A DNA stretch of 34,694 bases from Gammaproteobacteria bacterium (GCA_022826305.1 JAJDVC010000258.1:1-34694); one strand, 5' to 3'; shown: positions 1 to 9,258, counted from the first letter of the stretch. Numbers and translations: made by a program. The notes: generated by a model not told the origin, from the letters alone.

Positions 1-623
1 ATCACGGGATGTGCCCCTGACAGTTCCATCGCCATGGACTCGTCGGTTACGGGCACTCCACGGTCTCTTGCAACTTCCAGGGCCGCCTTGAGCTTCTCCA
101 GAGGAAAAACCTGGGGAGTGAACGCCTGCCATACGTTATCCCTTTCAAGCGTGCCGATGATCTGCTCCTGATTGTCGGAGCGTTTAAGCGTATCATGCAG
201 TCTGGACCCAAGCACTGCACCACCCGGAACCGACAGGGCCCTTTCGATCACTCGATCAATATCTTCCGGTGCCACGCACGGACGAACTGCATCATGAACG
301 GCAATCCAGTCTCCCGATCCGGCGATACATGATTCCAGAAGATGCGACAGCCCGTTCAAAACAGTGTCCTGCCGCTCGCATCCACCTCTGAATATTCCCC
401 GAAACTTGGGATGCTGATAGGATAATGTAGACCATTGGCTGTCCTGAGGGTCGAGGCCGACTACCACACCGCTTACGGCCTCGGAGGCACAGAGCCTGGA
501 CAATGTCCAGTGCAACACCGGTTCTCCGCATAATTGCAGATACTGCTTGGGAATGTCACCGCCCATTCTGGTTCCCTTGCCTGCAGCCGGAACCAGTGCC
601 CACACATCGGCTTCATGTTTCAT
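1..623 (-). CDS. ispD: 2-C-methyl-D-erythritol 4-phosphate cytidylyltransferase IspD (partial, 3' end outside window)
   Basis: Transfers CMP from CTP to methylerythritol phosphate in the MEP isoprenoid pathway, in the cytoplasm. Translating leftward from the ATG at 623 gives 207 codons with no stop before the window edge. The N-terminus carries the nucleotide-binding signature LVPAAGKGTRMG followed by PKQYLQL. Further on come HDAVRP (the metal/substrate Asp and Arg region) and TDESMAMEL near the end of the visible part. These are family hallmarks. The usual length is about 230 residues, so only some 25 are missing. The gene diverges from mfd, with 73 bp between the two proposed starts. No strong ribosome site is visible; AGGA lies about 16 nt upstream of the ATG. 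Family assignment is secure. The start is fixed mainly because the LVPAAG strand must lie within the first dozen residues. Confidence 0.93.
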   Translation of the reverse strand, partial: MKHEADVWALVPAAGKGTRMGGDIPKQYLQLCGEPVLHWTLSRLCASEAVSGVVVGLDPQDSQWSTLSYQHPKFRGIFRGGCERQDTVLNGLSHLLESCIAGSGDWIAVHDAVRPCVAPEDIDRVIERALSVPGGAVLGSRLHDTLKRSDNQEQIIGTLERDNVWQAFTPQVFPLEKLKAALEVARDRGVPVTDESMAMELSGAHPV

Positions 624-696
624 GACCAGACAATATCCTGTTCTAATACATTTCAAGCAGGTAGAATCCCCGGTGCCTCCGTCACCCGCCCTGCAC

Positions 697-3600
697 ATGT
701 TTCATCCCCCACTTGTTACAGAATCCGGCAGTATGACATGGGGTAATCTGAGCGGGTCGGCACTGGGACTGTGCCTGGCACAAACTGCCCGCAACCTTGA
801 TGGTATCATGTTGGTTGTACTGAATGAGCCACGAAAACTTCAGATTGTCGAGGATGAATTACGCTATTTCTTGTCGCACGTGCCGGATCTGCCTGTTTAT
901 CAGTTTCCCGGATGGGAATGTCTGCCTTACGACCGGTTCTCACCCCATGAATCGATTACCTCTGAACGGCTGAAGATACTCTCGCAACTTCCCTGGATGA
1001 AGCGTGGTCTGATACTGGTGCAGACCGCGAATCTGATCCAGAGGCTGCCCCCTGCAGAGTTCGTGCACGGACATTCATTTTCTCTTGGCGTATCGGGCAA
1101 ACTGAATATTCATGCGTTCAGGGAAAAACTGACAGAAGCACATTACAGCCTGGTCAATCAGGTCATCTCTCCAGGGGAGTTCGCGATCCGCGGCGGTCTG
1201 ATTGATATCTTCCCGATGGGCTCGGATCGCCCCTTGCGGATCGACCTGTTTGACGAAGACATCGACTCGATCCGGACATTTGACCCGGATAACCAGCGAT
1301 CCTGCGAGCGGATAGACAGCATTGAAATACTCCCTGCACGGGAATTCCCGATGAATAAAGCAGGCGTGCGTGCATTCCGTTCCGCCTTCAGGAAACGTTT
1401 TTCCGGTGACCCCAAAACCCAGGCCATCTATAATTCAGTGTCAAAAGGCAATACCCTCGCCGGAACCGAGTTCTTTTTCCCGCTCTTCTTCGAGCACACG
1501 GAAACCCTGTTTGAATACCTGCCCTCCAGGACCCGGATCGTAGCTGACGAAAACTACAAGGCATCTGTCGCTACAGCCTGGGCTGAAATTCAGGATCGGT
1601 TCGAAATCTGTCGGCGCGATCCTGAGTACAAGATACTCAATCCTGATGAATTGTACCTGTCTGCTGAGCAGGTTTACGAGAGACTGCATGACTGGCCTAT
1701 GGTCAAAATCAGCAATACCCGGAACCATGCGGACTGGAACGCACCCTGCAGTTACGTCGGTCAGTATACGATCAATCCGCGCAGTGAGCGGCCACTCGAC
1801 ACACTGGTTTCGCATATCCGGAGTTCCAGCCACCGGATTTTGATTTCCGTGGAAACTCCCGGTCGTCAAGACAATCTTGAGGGCATCCTTCGAGCCAATT
1901 CGATGCGCCCCGCAAGGCTGTCTCACTTCGATGATTTCCTGTACGACACTTCCTGCCCGCTCGGATTGGTCACGGCCCCTCTGGAACGTGGTTTCACTGT
2001 ACCTGATGCCGGGGTGGAAATAATCTGCGAGGGACAGTTGTACGGAGAGCGTGTGATGCAGCGCAGGCGTCGACAGAACACGGCCAGGGATCCAGCAGCC
2101 ATAATACGATCTCTTGCAGAACTCAGTCCCGGAGATCCGGTCGTACATATTGAACACGGCGTCGGCCGATACCATGGCCTGAAACAACTCGAGATTCTCG
2201 GCAGGGTATCCGAGTACCTGATCCTTGAATACCAGCAGGGAGACAGGCTGTACATACCTGTTACCAGTCTGAACCTGATCAACCGCTTTACAGGCGGTTC
2301 TCCGGAAAGTGCTCCCTTACACAAGCTCGGCGGAGAGCAGTGGGAAAAATCAAAAAATCATGCACGAGAAAAGGCCTACGATGTAGCAACTGAATTGCTC
2401 GAGCTGGAAGCAGTCAGGAAAGCGAGGAAGGGGTTCGGGTTTGCGGTTAATGCGGAAGAGTATGAAAAATTCATCAGCCAGTTCCCATTTGAGGAAACAC
2501 CGGATCAGGTACAGGTCATAAACGAGGTCATTGAAGACCTCAAATCGGACACGCCTATGGACAGGCTGGTTTGTGGCGATGTCGGGTTCGGGAAAACCGA
2601 AATTGCCCTGCGCGCAGCCTTCGTCGTTACACAAAACTTCCGACAGGTAGCAATCCTTTGCCCGACCACCCTGCTGGCTCAACAGCATCTTCAGTCTTTC
2701 ATCGATCGATTCTCGGAATGGCCAATCAATATCGCTTCCCTGTCGCGCTTCAATACCCCGAAACAAAATGAAAGGATTCTTGCACAAGTGACCGAAGGGA
2801 AACTGGACATCGTGGTCGGAACTCACCGGATGCTTCAATCGGATGTCCGCTTTCCCAATCTGGGATTGATCATCATTGACGAAGAGCATCGATTTGGAGT
2901 CACGCAGAAAGAGCAACTCAAGAAACTCAGGAGCCAATCCGACATCCTTACGCTAACAGCCACGCCGATTCCGCGCACGCTCAACCTGACCATGTCCGGG
3001 CTGCGGGCAATCTCCATCATCGCAACACCTCCGGTAAATCGCCTCTCGATCAAGACCTTTGTCCGTAGCTGGAACCCTGAACTGATCCGGGAGGCCTGTT
3101 TGAGGGAAATCAGGCGTGGCGGCCAGATCTTCTTCCTGCACAACGAAGTACGTTCCATTGAATCGATCCTTGACAAGCTTGGCAAGATAATTCCTGAAGG
3201 CGATATCAGGATCGCGCACGGACAGATGCCGGAAATGAAGCTTGAAGGCGTCATGCAGGATTTCTATCATCACCGATTCAACATACTGCTTTGCACCAGC
3301 ATCGTTGAAAGCGGGATAGACATCCCAAGAGCCAACACAATCATCATTAACCGCGCAGACAGATTCGGGCTGGCCCAATTGCACCAGTTACGTGGACGTG
3401 TTGGACGCTCTCATCATCAGGCCTTCGCCTACCTGTTTGTGCCGGATATCAAAATCTTGACAGGTAACGCGAAAAAGAGACTGGAAGCGATTGAATCAAT
3501 GGATGATCTTGGAATCGGCTTTTCTCTGGCCTCCCAAGATCTGGAAATACGTGGAGCCGGAGAACTGCTAGGAGAAACTCAAAGCGGCCTGATCGATGAT

Positions 3601-4170
3601 GTAGGATTCTCCCTGTACAGCGAATACCTGAACATGGCAATCAGATCCATACAGACCGGTCAACTCCCATTCCCATCTGCAGATACGGTCAGTATACAGG
3701 ACAGGCAGTGCACCGTTGATCTGCACACTACAGCGTGGTTCCCCGAGGACTACATACCCAATCCTCATTCTCGACTGGTACTGTACAAGCGTATTGCCGG
3801 TGCGATAACCGATGAAGATCTTTCGGATATCCGGATGGAAACCATCGATCGATTCGGTCCCATGCCACAACAGGGCAAAAACCTGTTCCAGGTGACCGGA
3901 ATACGATTACTTGCCGAAAAGCTGGATATTCGGAAAGTCGATATTGACGAACAGGGCGGACATATTCATTTTCATGACAATCCTGTTATCGATTTCACAG
4001 AGCTGGTACGATTTGTCCAGGACAGCCCCCATGTCTGCAAACCGGTTGGGCCGGATCGACTGCATTTCATTCCCGCGATTGAATCAGGAGAAAAACGCAT
4101 TCTGGAAGTACGCAGGATCCTGGAATTGCTTGACAGATATTCGGCAAACGGCACGCATTCTCCCATGTGA
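697..4170 (+). CDS. mfd: Transcription-repair coupling factor Mfd
   Basis: A translocase that removes RNA polymerase stalled at DNA lesions and recruits UvrA. From the chosen start the protein is 1157 residues; E. coli Mfd is 1148. The N-terminal UvrB-like module includes GWECLPYDRFSPH. An RNA-polymerase-interacting CarD-like domain begins near residue 478 (HIEHGVGRYHGL). The translocase has Walker A GDVGFGKTE near 627, DEEH near 728, TATPIPRTLN, and QLRGRVGRSHHQAFAY with the following TRG region. The C-terminal regulatory domain ends at the TGA at 4168-4170. The frame stays open upstream to 547, but that part overlaps ispD. The ATG at 697 best matches family N-termini; the ATG at 733 (1145 residues) is the alternative. 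A TAGAAT box at 662-667 could be its -10 element, although no good -35 is seen. Confidence 0.95.
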   Translation: MFHPPLVTESGSMTWGNLSGSALGLCLAQTARNLDGIMLVVLNEPRKLQIVEDELRYFLSHVPDLPVYQFPGWECLPYDRFSPHESITSERLKILSQLPWMKRGLILVQTANLIQRLPPAEFVHGHSFSLGVSGKLNIHAFREKLTEAHYSLVNQVISPGEFAIRGGLIDIFPMGSDRPLRIDLFDEDIDSIRTFDPDNQRSCERIDSIEILPAREFPMNKAGVRAFRSAFRKRFSGDPKTQAIYNSVSKGNTLAGTEFFFPLFFEHTETLFEYLPSRTRIVADENYKASVATAWAEIQDRFEICRRDPEYKILNPDELYLSAEQVYERLHDWPMVKISNTRNHADWNAPCSYVGQYTINPRSERPLDTLVSHIRSSSHRILISVETPGRQDNLEGILRANSMRPARLSHFDDFLYDTSCPLGLVTAPLERGFTVPDAGVEIICEGQLYGERVMQRRRRQNTARDPAAIIRSLAELSPGDPVVHIEHGVGRYHGLKQLEILGRVSEYLILEYQQGDRLYIPVTSLNLINRFTGGSPESAPLHKLGGEQWEKSKNHAREKAYDVATELLELEAVRKARKGFGFAVNAEEYEKFISQFPFEETPDQVQVINEVIEDLKSDTPMDRLVCGDVGFGKTEIALRAAFVVTQNFRQVAILCPTTLLAQQHLQSFIDRFSEWPINIASLSRFNTPKQNERILAQVTEGKLDIVVGTHRMLQSDVRFPNLGLIIIDEEHRFGVTQKEQLKKLRSQSDILTLTATPIPRTLNLTMSGLRAISIIATPPVNRLSIKTFVRSWNPELIREACLREIRRGGQIFFLHNEVRSIESILDKLGKIIPEGDIRIAHGQMPEMKLEGVMQDFYHHRFNILLCTSIVESGIDIPRANTIIINRADRFGLAQLHQLRGRVGRSHHQAFAYLFVPDIKILTGNAKKRLEAIESMDDLGIGFSLASQDLEIRGAGELLGETQSGLIDDVGFSLYSEYLNMAIRSIQTGQLPFPSADTVSIQDRQCTVDLHTTAWFPEDYIPNPHSRLVLYKRIAGAITDEDLSDIRMETIDRFGPMPQQGKNLFQVTGIRLLAEKLDIRKVDIDEQGGHIHFHDNPVIDFTELVRFVQDSPHVCKPVGPDRLHFIPAIESGEKRILEVRRILELLDRYSANGTHSPM

Positions 4171-4244
4171 TAGAATATTGCCCCCACAGACCTCGATGCC
4201 GGAACAATCCGACATCGGTGCTGAGATAATTCGGGCCAGAATTG

Positions 4245-4901
4245 ATGCGCGCATATCTGAATCCAGTCATTGGAATACTCATACTTCTCACTTCAACAAT
4301 ATCCATTTCTCATGCCAGAGACTATGCAGTCGAAGTAATCGTTTTCGAACGGCATAATACGGATGATCTGGCCGAAGCATCGACAAACCTGACCCCCGGG
4401 CAACTTGCCAAGCATCAATCCCGACTGAACGAGCTGTCGTCAAGAAATGATAAGGTTGTACTTCATTCCAAACTGATCAACCTGTCCCGGATAGCCCGGA
4501 ATCTCGAAAACTCGGGATTTATTCTGGTCAGCACCGCACGATGGCGGCAACCACCCAACTTCTATCAGAATGCGCCGATCATATCTCTGGGCAACGAATC
4601 CTCGACATTACCCAATGCGTTTATCCGTATTTACAGAACGTCGCTTATCTTTGCCGACCTATACCTTGAGTTGGCGCCCAGAAAGACGGACACAGGGCTG
4701 GTGCCCACCACCCGCAATGCAACAACTCAAATCCCACGGACAGGTGTCTTGCCCACACCCATGAACGAAACAGCAACCGAATCCATCCCGAGTCCCTCCT
4801 ACATCATATCGGAAAAAAGGAGACTCAAATTCGGTGAGGTCCACTATTTCGACCACCCGAAATTCGGTGTAATCCTGGGTGTTTGGCCCAACCGGGGTTA
4901 A
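4245..4901 (+). CDS. csiV: CsiV-family exported protein
   Basis: A 218-residue protein beginning with a hydrophobic signal segment (roughly residues 5-22: NPVIGILILLTSTISISHA), so probably periplasmic. The mature part opens with DYAVEVIVFERHNTD and ends with VHYFDHPKFGVILGV. These two conserved ends match the CsiV family, whose gene commonly lies directly after mfd in Pseudomonas-like genomes. CsiV from Vibrio cholerae binds peptidoglycan and supports D-amino-acid signalling; whether that role holds here is unknown. The frame can be read from a TTG at 4242, but the ATG at 4245 is the more natural start. The gene follows mfd by 74 bp and is probably co-transcribed. Its TAA stop shares three bases with the stop of the convergent downstream gene. 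Confidence 0.75.
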   Translation: MRAYLNPVIGILILLTSTISISHARDYAVEVIVFERHNTDDLAEASTNLTPGQLAKHQSRLNELSSRNDKVVLHSKLINLSRIARNLENSGFILVSTARWRQPPNFYQNAPIISLGNESSTLPNAFIRIYRTSLIFADLYLELAPRKTDTGLVPTTRNATTQIPRTGVLPTPMNETATESIPSPSYIISEKRRLKFGEVHYFDHPKFGVILGVWPNRG

Positions 4902-5659
4902 AGTCGACAATATCGAGCCAGGATTCGTAATACCTGAAGGGTTGTCTGTTCAAGAACCTTGTCTATCTCATCCAGCAATACCTGACCTTTGCCTCTGCCG
5001 GCCGCGGCATTGACCACCATGGACAAGGCAGCATAAGGCAGAGACAATTCGCGCGCCAGAATCGCTTCCGGCATGGCGGTCATGCCCACGATATTCGCAC
5101 CGTCACGCTCCATACGATCAATTTCAGCGGATGTCTCCAGACGCGGTCCCTGTGTCACCCCGTAAACTCCGCCCGTCACGACCGGAACACCTGCCGCGAG
5201 AGCCGCCTGCTGAAGCCTGGACCTGATCTTCGGATCATACGGGACAGTAAAGTCTACATGCGCCGACAGGACACCGGTACCAGGTCGGTCAGATCCGGCA
5301 TGAAACGTACTCTCCCGTCCCCAGGTATAATCCAGTATCTGATGCGGAATCACGATACTGCCGGGTTTGCAGTCCGTAGTGATACCACCTACGGCTCCCA
5401 AGGCAATCAATTCTGTCGCTCCTGCCGACATCAGGGCATAAAGGTTGGCCCGGTAATTCACCTGATGCGGAAGAAACCGATGCTCATCCCCATGCCTGGA
5501 CAGAAATACCATCCGCCTATCTGAAAGGGTTCCGTGCAGCAGTTCGCAAGAGGGTTTGCCATATGGGGTTGCCACGAATTCGTGCCTTTCGATCTCAAAC
5601 TCCGAGAATGCCTCAAAACCCGTACCACCGATCACGCCGAGCAACGAGTTCCGCGTCAT
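4898..5659 (-). CDS. S-methyl-5'-thioinosine phosphorylase (MTAP/PNP family)
   Basis: Phosphorolyses a methylthio-nucleoside to a free purine base plus 5-methylthioribose-1-phosphate in purine and methionine salvage. The 253-residue protein starts MTRNSLLGVIGGTGF, the phosphate-binding GGTG loop of the family. It contains FLSRHGDEHRFLPHQVNYRAN, VTQGPRLETSAEI and TAMPEAILARE. Near the C-terminus, VVNAAAG carries Asn. Adenosine-specific MTA phosphorylases carry Asp in this base-recognition loop, while 6-oxopurine enzymes carry Asn. The Pseudomonas relative (PA3004 type) prefers methylthioinosine, so that substrate is inferred here. The frame is open a further 41 codons upstream, but the ATG at 5659 places the GGTG loop at the usual position. 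The gene is convergent with csiV, with overlapping stops. Confidence 0.85.
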   Translation of the reverse strand: MTRNSLLGVIGGTGFEAFSEFEIERHEFVATPYGKPSCELLHGTLSDRRMVFLSRHGDEHRFLPHQVNYRANLYALMSAGATELIALGAVGGITTDCKPGSIVIPHQILDYTWGRESTFHAGSDRPGTGVLSAHVDFTVPYDPKIRSRLQQAALAAGVPVVTGGVYGVTQGPRLETSAEIDRMERDGANIVGMTAMPEAILARELSLPYAALSMVVNAAAGRGKGQVLLDEIDKVLEQTTLQVLRILARYCRL

Positions 5660-5807
5660 GTCGCCATGCCATGTGATGGGCGTGCAGGGAGATCGATCAC
5701 GCAATGGGTAATGCAGCCAACCCGGACCCCGGGACCGGGAAGATGAAAACACTGTCGCGCCCAGCGCAGAGGAGACCGACAATGCTTCCAGATATCAGAC
5801 AGAGGCG

Positions 5808-6689
5808 TCATGTCTCTGCACAAGTATCGTGCAGGAGCGCAAGCAAGTACCGACCGTACCGACTCTTGCGAAGCTGTCCTGCAAGAGTTTCAAGCTGCAT
5901 GGAATCAATGTATCCCAGCTCCCAGCATATTTCTTCCGGGCAGCACAACTTTGCCCCGCTATGCCGATCAATCCTTTCCACCAGCCGCGATGCGTCCAAA
6001 AGCGCTTCAGGAGTGCCCGCATCCACCCATGCCACGTTATCTTCCAGGATCTCGACGGACAGTCTGCCCTCATCCAGATAAATCCGATTCAATGCGGTGA
6101 TCTCCCATTCCCCGCGTGATGAACAATTGATGGATCGAGCCTTTTCACAAACAGTCGAGTCGTAAAAATACAATCCCGGGATCGCATAGTCTGATCGAGG
6201 AATATCCGGTTTTTCCTCTATCTCCCTGACCACACCGTCCTTATCCAGCACAACCACGCCGTATTGCCCGGGATTGTCTACCGGACATGCAAGCACTTTT
6301 GCACCCTTATCAAGTGCGGAGGCTTTTTGCAACAGACTCCTGAGACCCCTGCCATAAAATATATTGTCCCCCAGCGCAAGGGAGCTGGAGTGGTTTCCGA
6401 CAAACTCCGAGCCGATTACAAATGCCTCGGCTACCCCCTGGGGCTCAGGCTGTACAGCATAGGAAAAACTGATGCCCCATCTGCTGCCATCACCCAGCAA
6501 CTGCTGAAATCTCGGGGTATCCTGTGGAGTTGATATGATCAGAATGTCCCGGATTCCGGACATCAGATGCATGCAGATCGAATAGTAGATCATCGGCCTG
6601 TCATAGACCGGAATCAACTGCTTTGAAATTGCGAGCGTCGCAGGCCACATGCGCGACCCGGTACCGCCAGCAAGTACTATTCCACGCAT
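5808..6689 (-). CDS. rfbA: Glucose-1-phosphate thymidylyltransferase RmlA
   Basis: Makes dTDP-glucose from glucose-1-phosphate and dTTP, the first step of dTDP-rhamnose synthesis for surface polysaccharides. The 293-residue protein has the N-terminal nucleotide loop GIVLAGGTGSRMWPAT, then SKQLIPVYDRPMIYY, GIRDILIISTPQD, LLGDGSRWGISFSYAVQP, LGDNIFYG, EEKP and YAIPGLYFYD, in the family order. Length is typical (about 290). The loop reads GTGSRMWP where most members have GTRLxP, a mild variant. The frame is open 10 codons upstream (6719), but the ATG at 6689 is the family start. The usual partners rmlB, rmlC and rmlD are not beside it. It is the last gene of the leftward lapB-ugd-hldA-rfbA row. 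Confidence 0.93.
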   Translation of the reverse strand: MRGIVLAGGTGSRMWPATLAISKQLIPVYDRPMIYYSICMHLMSGIRDILIISTPQDTPRFQQLLGDGSRWGISFSYAVQPEPQGVAEAFVIGSEFVGNHSSSLALGDNIFYGRGLRSLLQKASALDKGAKVLACPVDNPGQYGVVVLDKDGVVREIEEKPDIPRSDYAIPGLYFYDSTVCEKARSINCSSRGEWEITALNRIYLDEGRLSVEILEDNVAWVDAGTPEALLDASRLVERIDRHSGAKLCCPEEICWELGYIDSMQLETLAGQLRKSRYGRYLLALLHDTCAET

Positions 6690-6761
6690 GATCCCATATC
6701 CCAAAGCCTCAGGCTTCAACCTCCCGAAGCGCGACCAGTGGCAGCACGGATCGTGAATGCA

Positions 6762-6789
6762 TCTCAGGCAAATCCGTCCATGCCTGAGA
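6762..6789. repeat. 9-bp perfect inverted repeat between hldA and rfbA
   Basis: TCTCAGGCA at 6762-6770 pairs perfectly with TGCCTGAGA at 6781-6789 across a 10-nt loop. It lies in the roughly 210-bp gap between the hldA stop and the rfbA start. No T-tract follows on the minus strand, so it is not a standard intrinsic terminator. It could be an RNA processing or stability hairpin. No gene is otherwise supported in this gap. It does not encode the missing adenylyltransferase half of HldE. Confidence 0.6.
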
Positions 6790-6900
6790 AAACAGAAAGC
6801 GGAAGATCAATGTTTCCGGCACTGTTCGCCTGTTACCGCGCACATGTCTGCTACTGAGTTCAGCCGGATTGCGTTCTCGGGAAATTGCATGACCTCTCCG

Positions 6901-7905
6901 CTACCCGGTTCTTTCCTGGCGACTATCGTCCTGCTTCATGGGTGACGGATAGTCCCGAAGCATTGCCTCCTTCAGGGTATCAATACTGGTGGTTGCCGTG
7001 CCCAGCTTGGAAATCACTATACCCGCTGCGCTGTTGGCAATTTCCAGGGCCTGTCTGTCTTCCATGCCTACGGCCATCGCCATTGCGATCACGGCCATGA
7101 CGGTATCCCCCGCTCCACTGACATCGAAGACCTCACGGCTTCTTGCCGGAATGTGCATGCCGGAACCATCTGACAAGACCAGCATCATCCCTTTGTCGCT
7201 CAGGGTAATCAGAAGCTTGTCTACCTGGCACTCTCCGATCAGGACATGTGCCTTGCTCATGATGTCGTCCTTATCCACGGTAGCCCCGACCACAGATTCG
7301 AATTCATGCAGATTAGGAGTAATCATGGTTGAATTACGATAACGCGAGAAGTATTTGCCCTTGGGATCAACAAGAGTGGGCTTTCCACAGGCCCTTGCTA
7401 GCTGAATCAACTGTTCAATGTGCTCCAGTGAGCCTTTCCCGTAGTCCGAAAACACCACCACATCACACGCTTCAATCTGTTCGGCAAAACAGTTGTGTAA
7501 CCGATCAAGACATTGCCCGCCCGGGTCCTTTTCGAAATCAACTCGAATCAGTTGCTGATTCCTTGACAGGATTCTCAACTTGACCGTCGTATGCACACCC
7601 GATTGCGGTGGCAGGGAACTGACGATTCCCGAAGAATTGGCAACCGCATTGGCCTTCAGTCCTGCTGCGTCATCACCCACCAGCCCCAACAAGGTACAAT
7701 GACCACCAAGAGCAGTGATGTTGCAGGCTACATTACCGGCCCCCCCCAAACGCTCGTCTATCTGGTCTACAGCAACAACCGGAACCGGAGCTTCCGGAGA
7801 TATCCGGTTCACATCACCCATCCAGTAACGGTCAAGCATGACATCCCCAACGACCAGGATGCGCGCGCATGAGAACAAGTCAAGTTTATCTACGGCCAAT
7901 TCCAT
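6901..7905 (-). CDS. hldA: D-glycero-beta-D-manno-heptose-7-phosphate kinase (kinase domain only)
   Basis: Phosphorylates heptose-7-phosphate at C1 on the way to ADP-heptose for the LPS inner core. The 334-residue protein is a PfkB-family sugar kinase. It has ILVVGDVMLDRYWMGDVNRISPEAPVPV near the N-terminus, the RLGGAGNVACN signature around residues 54-64, and the catalytic DVSGAGD loop near residues 260-266. It stops after the kinase domain, whereas E. coli HldE (477 residues) continues into an adenylyltransferase, so this is the split form (HldA/RfaE1). The HldC-type partner must be elsewhere. The ATG at 7905 is preferred over the TTG at 7914. It overlaps the end of ugd by 20 bp, implying coupled translation. 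An uninterrupted run of eight C (eight G in the coding strand) at 7740-7747 encodes the LGGAG motif. Confidence 0.9.
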   Translation of the reverse strand: MELAVDKLDLFSCARILVVGDVMLDRYWMGDVNRISPEAPVPVVAVDQIDERLGGAGNVACNITALGGHCTLLGLVGDDAAGLKANAVANSSGIVSSLPPQSGVHTTVKLRILSRNQQLIRVDFEKDPGGQCLDRLHNCFAEQIEACDVVVFSDYGKGSLEHIEQLIQLARACGKPTLVDPKGKYFSRYRNSTMITPNLHEFESVVGATVDKDDIMSKAHVLIGECQVDKLLITLSDKGMMLVLSDGSGMHIPARSREVFDVSGAGDTVMAVIAMAMAVGMEDRQALEIANSAAGIVISKLGTATTSIDTLKEAMLRDYPSPMKQDDSRQERTG

Positions 7906-9211
7906 AATATACAAGTCCTGCCTGCTTCATGGCCGCCGGTGAAAACAGGTTGCGCCCGTCAATCACTACCCTCCCGCACATCTTCCTGCGAATGACTTCA
8001 GGATCCATGCCCCTGAACATCCACGAATCTGTAGTTACAATCAGTCCGTCGGCCTGCAGCAGTGCATCACAAGGGTCTTCATCATACAGCATCAGATCCG
8101 CCCGATTACCATAGATTCGGCGAGCCGGCGTGGTTGCCACGGGATCGAAGGCATGAATGCTTGCCCCATTCTCCCACAGCGCTTCCATAATGGTCCGGCT
8201 CGGAGCGTCACGCATATCGTCGGTATCTGACTTGTATGCAAGACCCCAGATTGCGAAATTCTTTCCCGACAGGTCTCCCCCGAAATGCTCAATTATGATC
8301 TCGACAGGAACAAGCTTCTGATCATTATTGACCGCTTCGGCAGCTGATATGATACGAGCTTCGTAACCTACCTCCCCGGCCGCGCGGTACAGCGCCTGCA
8401 TATCCTTTGAAAAACATGATCCGCCATATCCGCAACCGGGGTTGATGTACTGGTATCCGATCCTCGGATCGGCACCAATTCCGTTTCTCACCGATTCAAT
8501 GTCCGCCCCGACCCGGTCAGCTATGTTGGACAATTCATTCATCAGGGATATTCTCGTCGCGAGCATGACGTTAGCCGCATATTTTGTCATTTCAGCGGAT
8601 TCCATATCCATAACGATGATGCGCTCATGCTCCCGATTGAATGGTGCATACAAAGAGCGCATGATGTTCTGCGCATGCGGATCATTGACGCCAAGCACGA
8701 TCCGGTCCGGCTCCATGAAATCGGTTACGGCCGCTCCCTGCTTGAGAAACTCCGGATTGGATACGACAGCAAACTCGATGTTTTCCCCCCGGAGATCAAG
8801 GGTTTCACGAATGGTGTCATGCACGATACGTGAGGTGCCGACAGGGACCGTTGATTTTGTGACCACAACCCGAAATGCATCCATGCATACGCCAATCGAT
8901 CGGGCGACCTGTCTCACATGCTGAAGATCTGCCGAACCATCTTCATCAGGTGGAGTGCCTACGGCAACAAACAGAACAAGTCCGTGTCCGACACCCTGTT
9001 CCATATCCGTAGAAAACGTCAGCCGTCCCCTGTCCTGATTCTCCCGCACCATCTGCTCCAGGCCGGGTTCATGAATCGGCAGGGCACCGGTGCCAAGTTG
9101 CCTTATCTTGGCGCTATCATTGTCCACGCATATGACATCATTACCAACTTCCGCGAGGCATGCACCTGTCACCAATCCTACATAACCGCTGCCAACTACT
9201 GTGACGTTCAT
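7886..9211 (-). CDS. ugd: UDP-glucose 6-dehydrogenase
   Basis: Oxidises UDP-glucose to UDP-glucuronate with two NAD+, feeding polysaccharide or LPS modification. The 441-residue protein begins MNVTVVGSGYVGLVTGACLAE, the Rossmann GxGYVG fingerprint. It continues with KSTVPVGTS, SNPEFLKQGAAVTDFMEPDR, EMTKYAANVMLATRIS (catalytic Lys) and GYGGSCFSKD, which contains the catalytic Cys. Most relatives read GGSCFPKD; here the Pro after Phe is Ser. The C-terminal domain includes GLAYKSDTDDMRDAPS. Length is typical for the bacterial TuaD/Ugd class. It lies between lapB (47 bp upstream) and hldA (20 bp overlap) and is probably part of one envelope-related transcript. Confidence 0.95.
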   Translation of the reverse strand: MNVTVVGSGYVGLVTGACLAEVGNDVICVDNDSAKIRQLGTGALPIHEPGLEQMVRENQDRGRLTFSTDMEQGVGHGLVLFVAVGTPPDEDGSADLQHVRQVARSIGVCMDAFRVVVTKSTVPVGTSRIVHDTIRETLDLRGENIEFAVVSNPEFLKQGAAVTDFMEPDRIVLGVNDPHAQNIMRSLYAPFNREHERIIVMDMESAEMTKYAANVMLATRISLMNELSNIADRVGADIESVRNGIGADPRIGYQYINPGCGYGGSCFSKDMQALYRAAGEVGYEARIISAAEAVNNDQKLVPVEIIIEHFGGDLSGKNFAIWGLAYKSDTDDMRDAPSRTIMEALWENGASIHAFDPVATTPARRIYGNRADLMLYDEDPCDALLQADGLIVTTDSWMFRGMDPEVIRRKMCGRVVIDGRNLFSPAAMKQAGLVYYGIGRR

Positions 9212-9258
9212 GAAACCGGGGAAGCTATGAGGGAAATGGGAGAGATGACCCTATCGTC

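Noticed and set aside
547-696. Upstream extension of the mfd frame
   Set aside because: It overlaps the ispD start and is unlike any Mfd N-terminus.
1441-2187. 248-codon leftward ORF
   Set aside because: Antisense to mfd, no motifs.
6720-6900. Adenylyltransferase half of HldE after the kinase stop
   Set aside because: The open frame there lacks the GxFDxxHxGH motif and any similarity to the domain.
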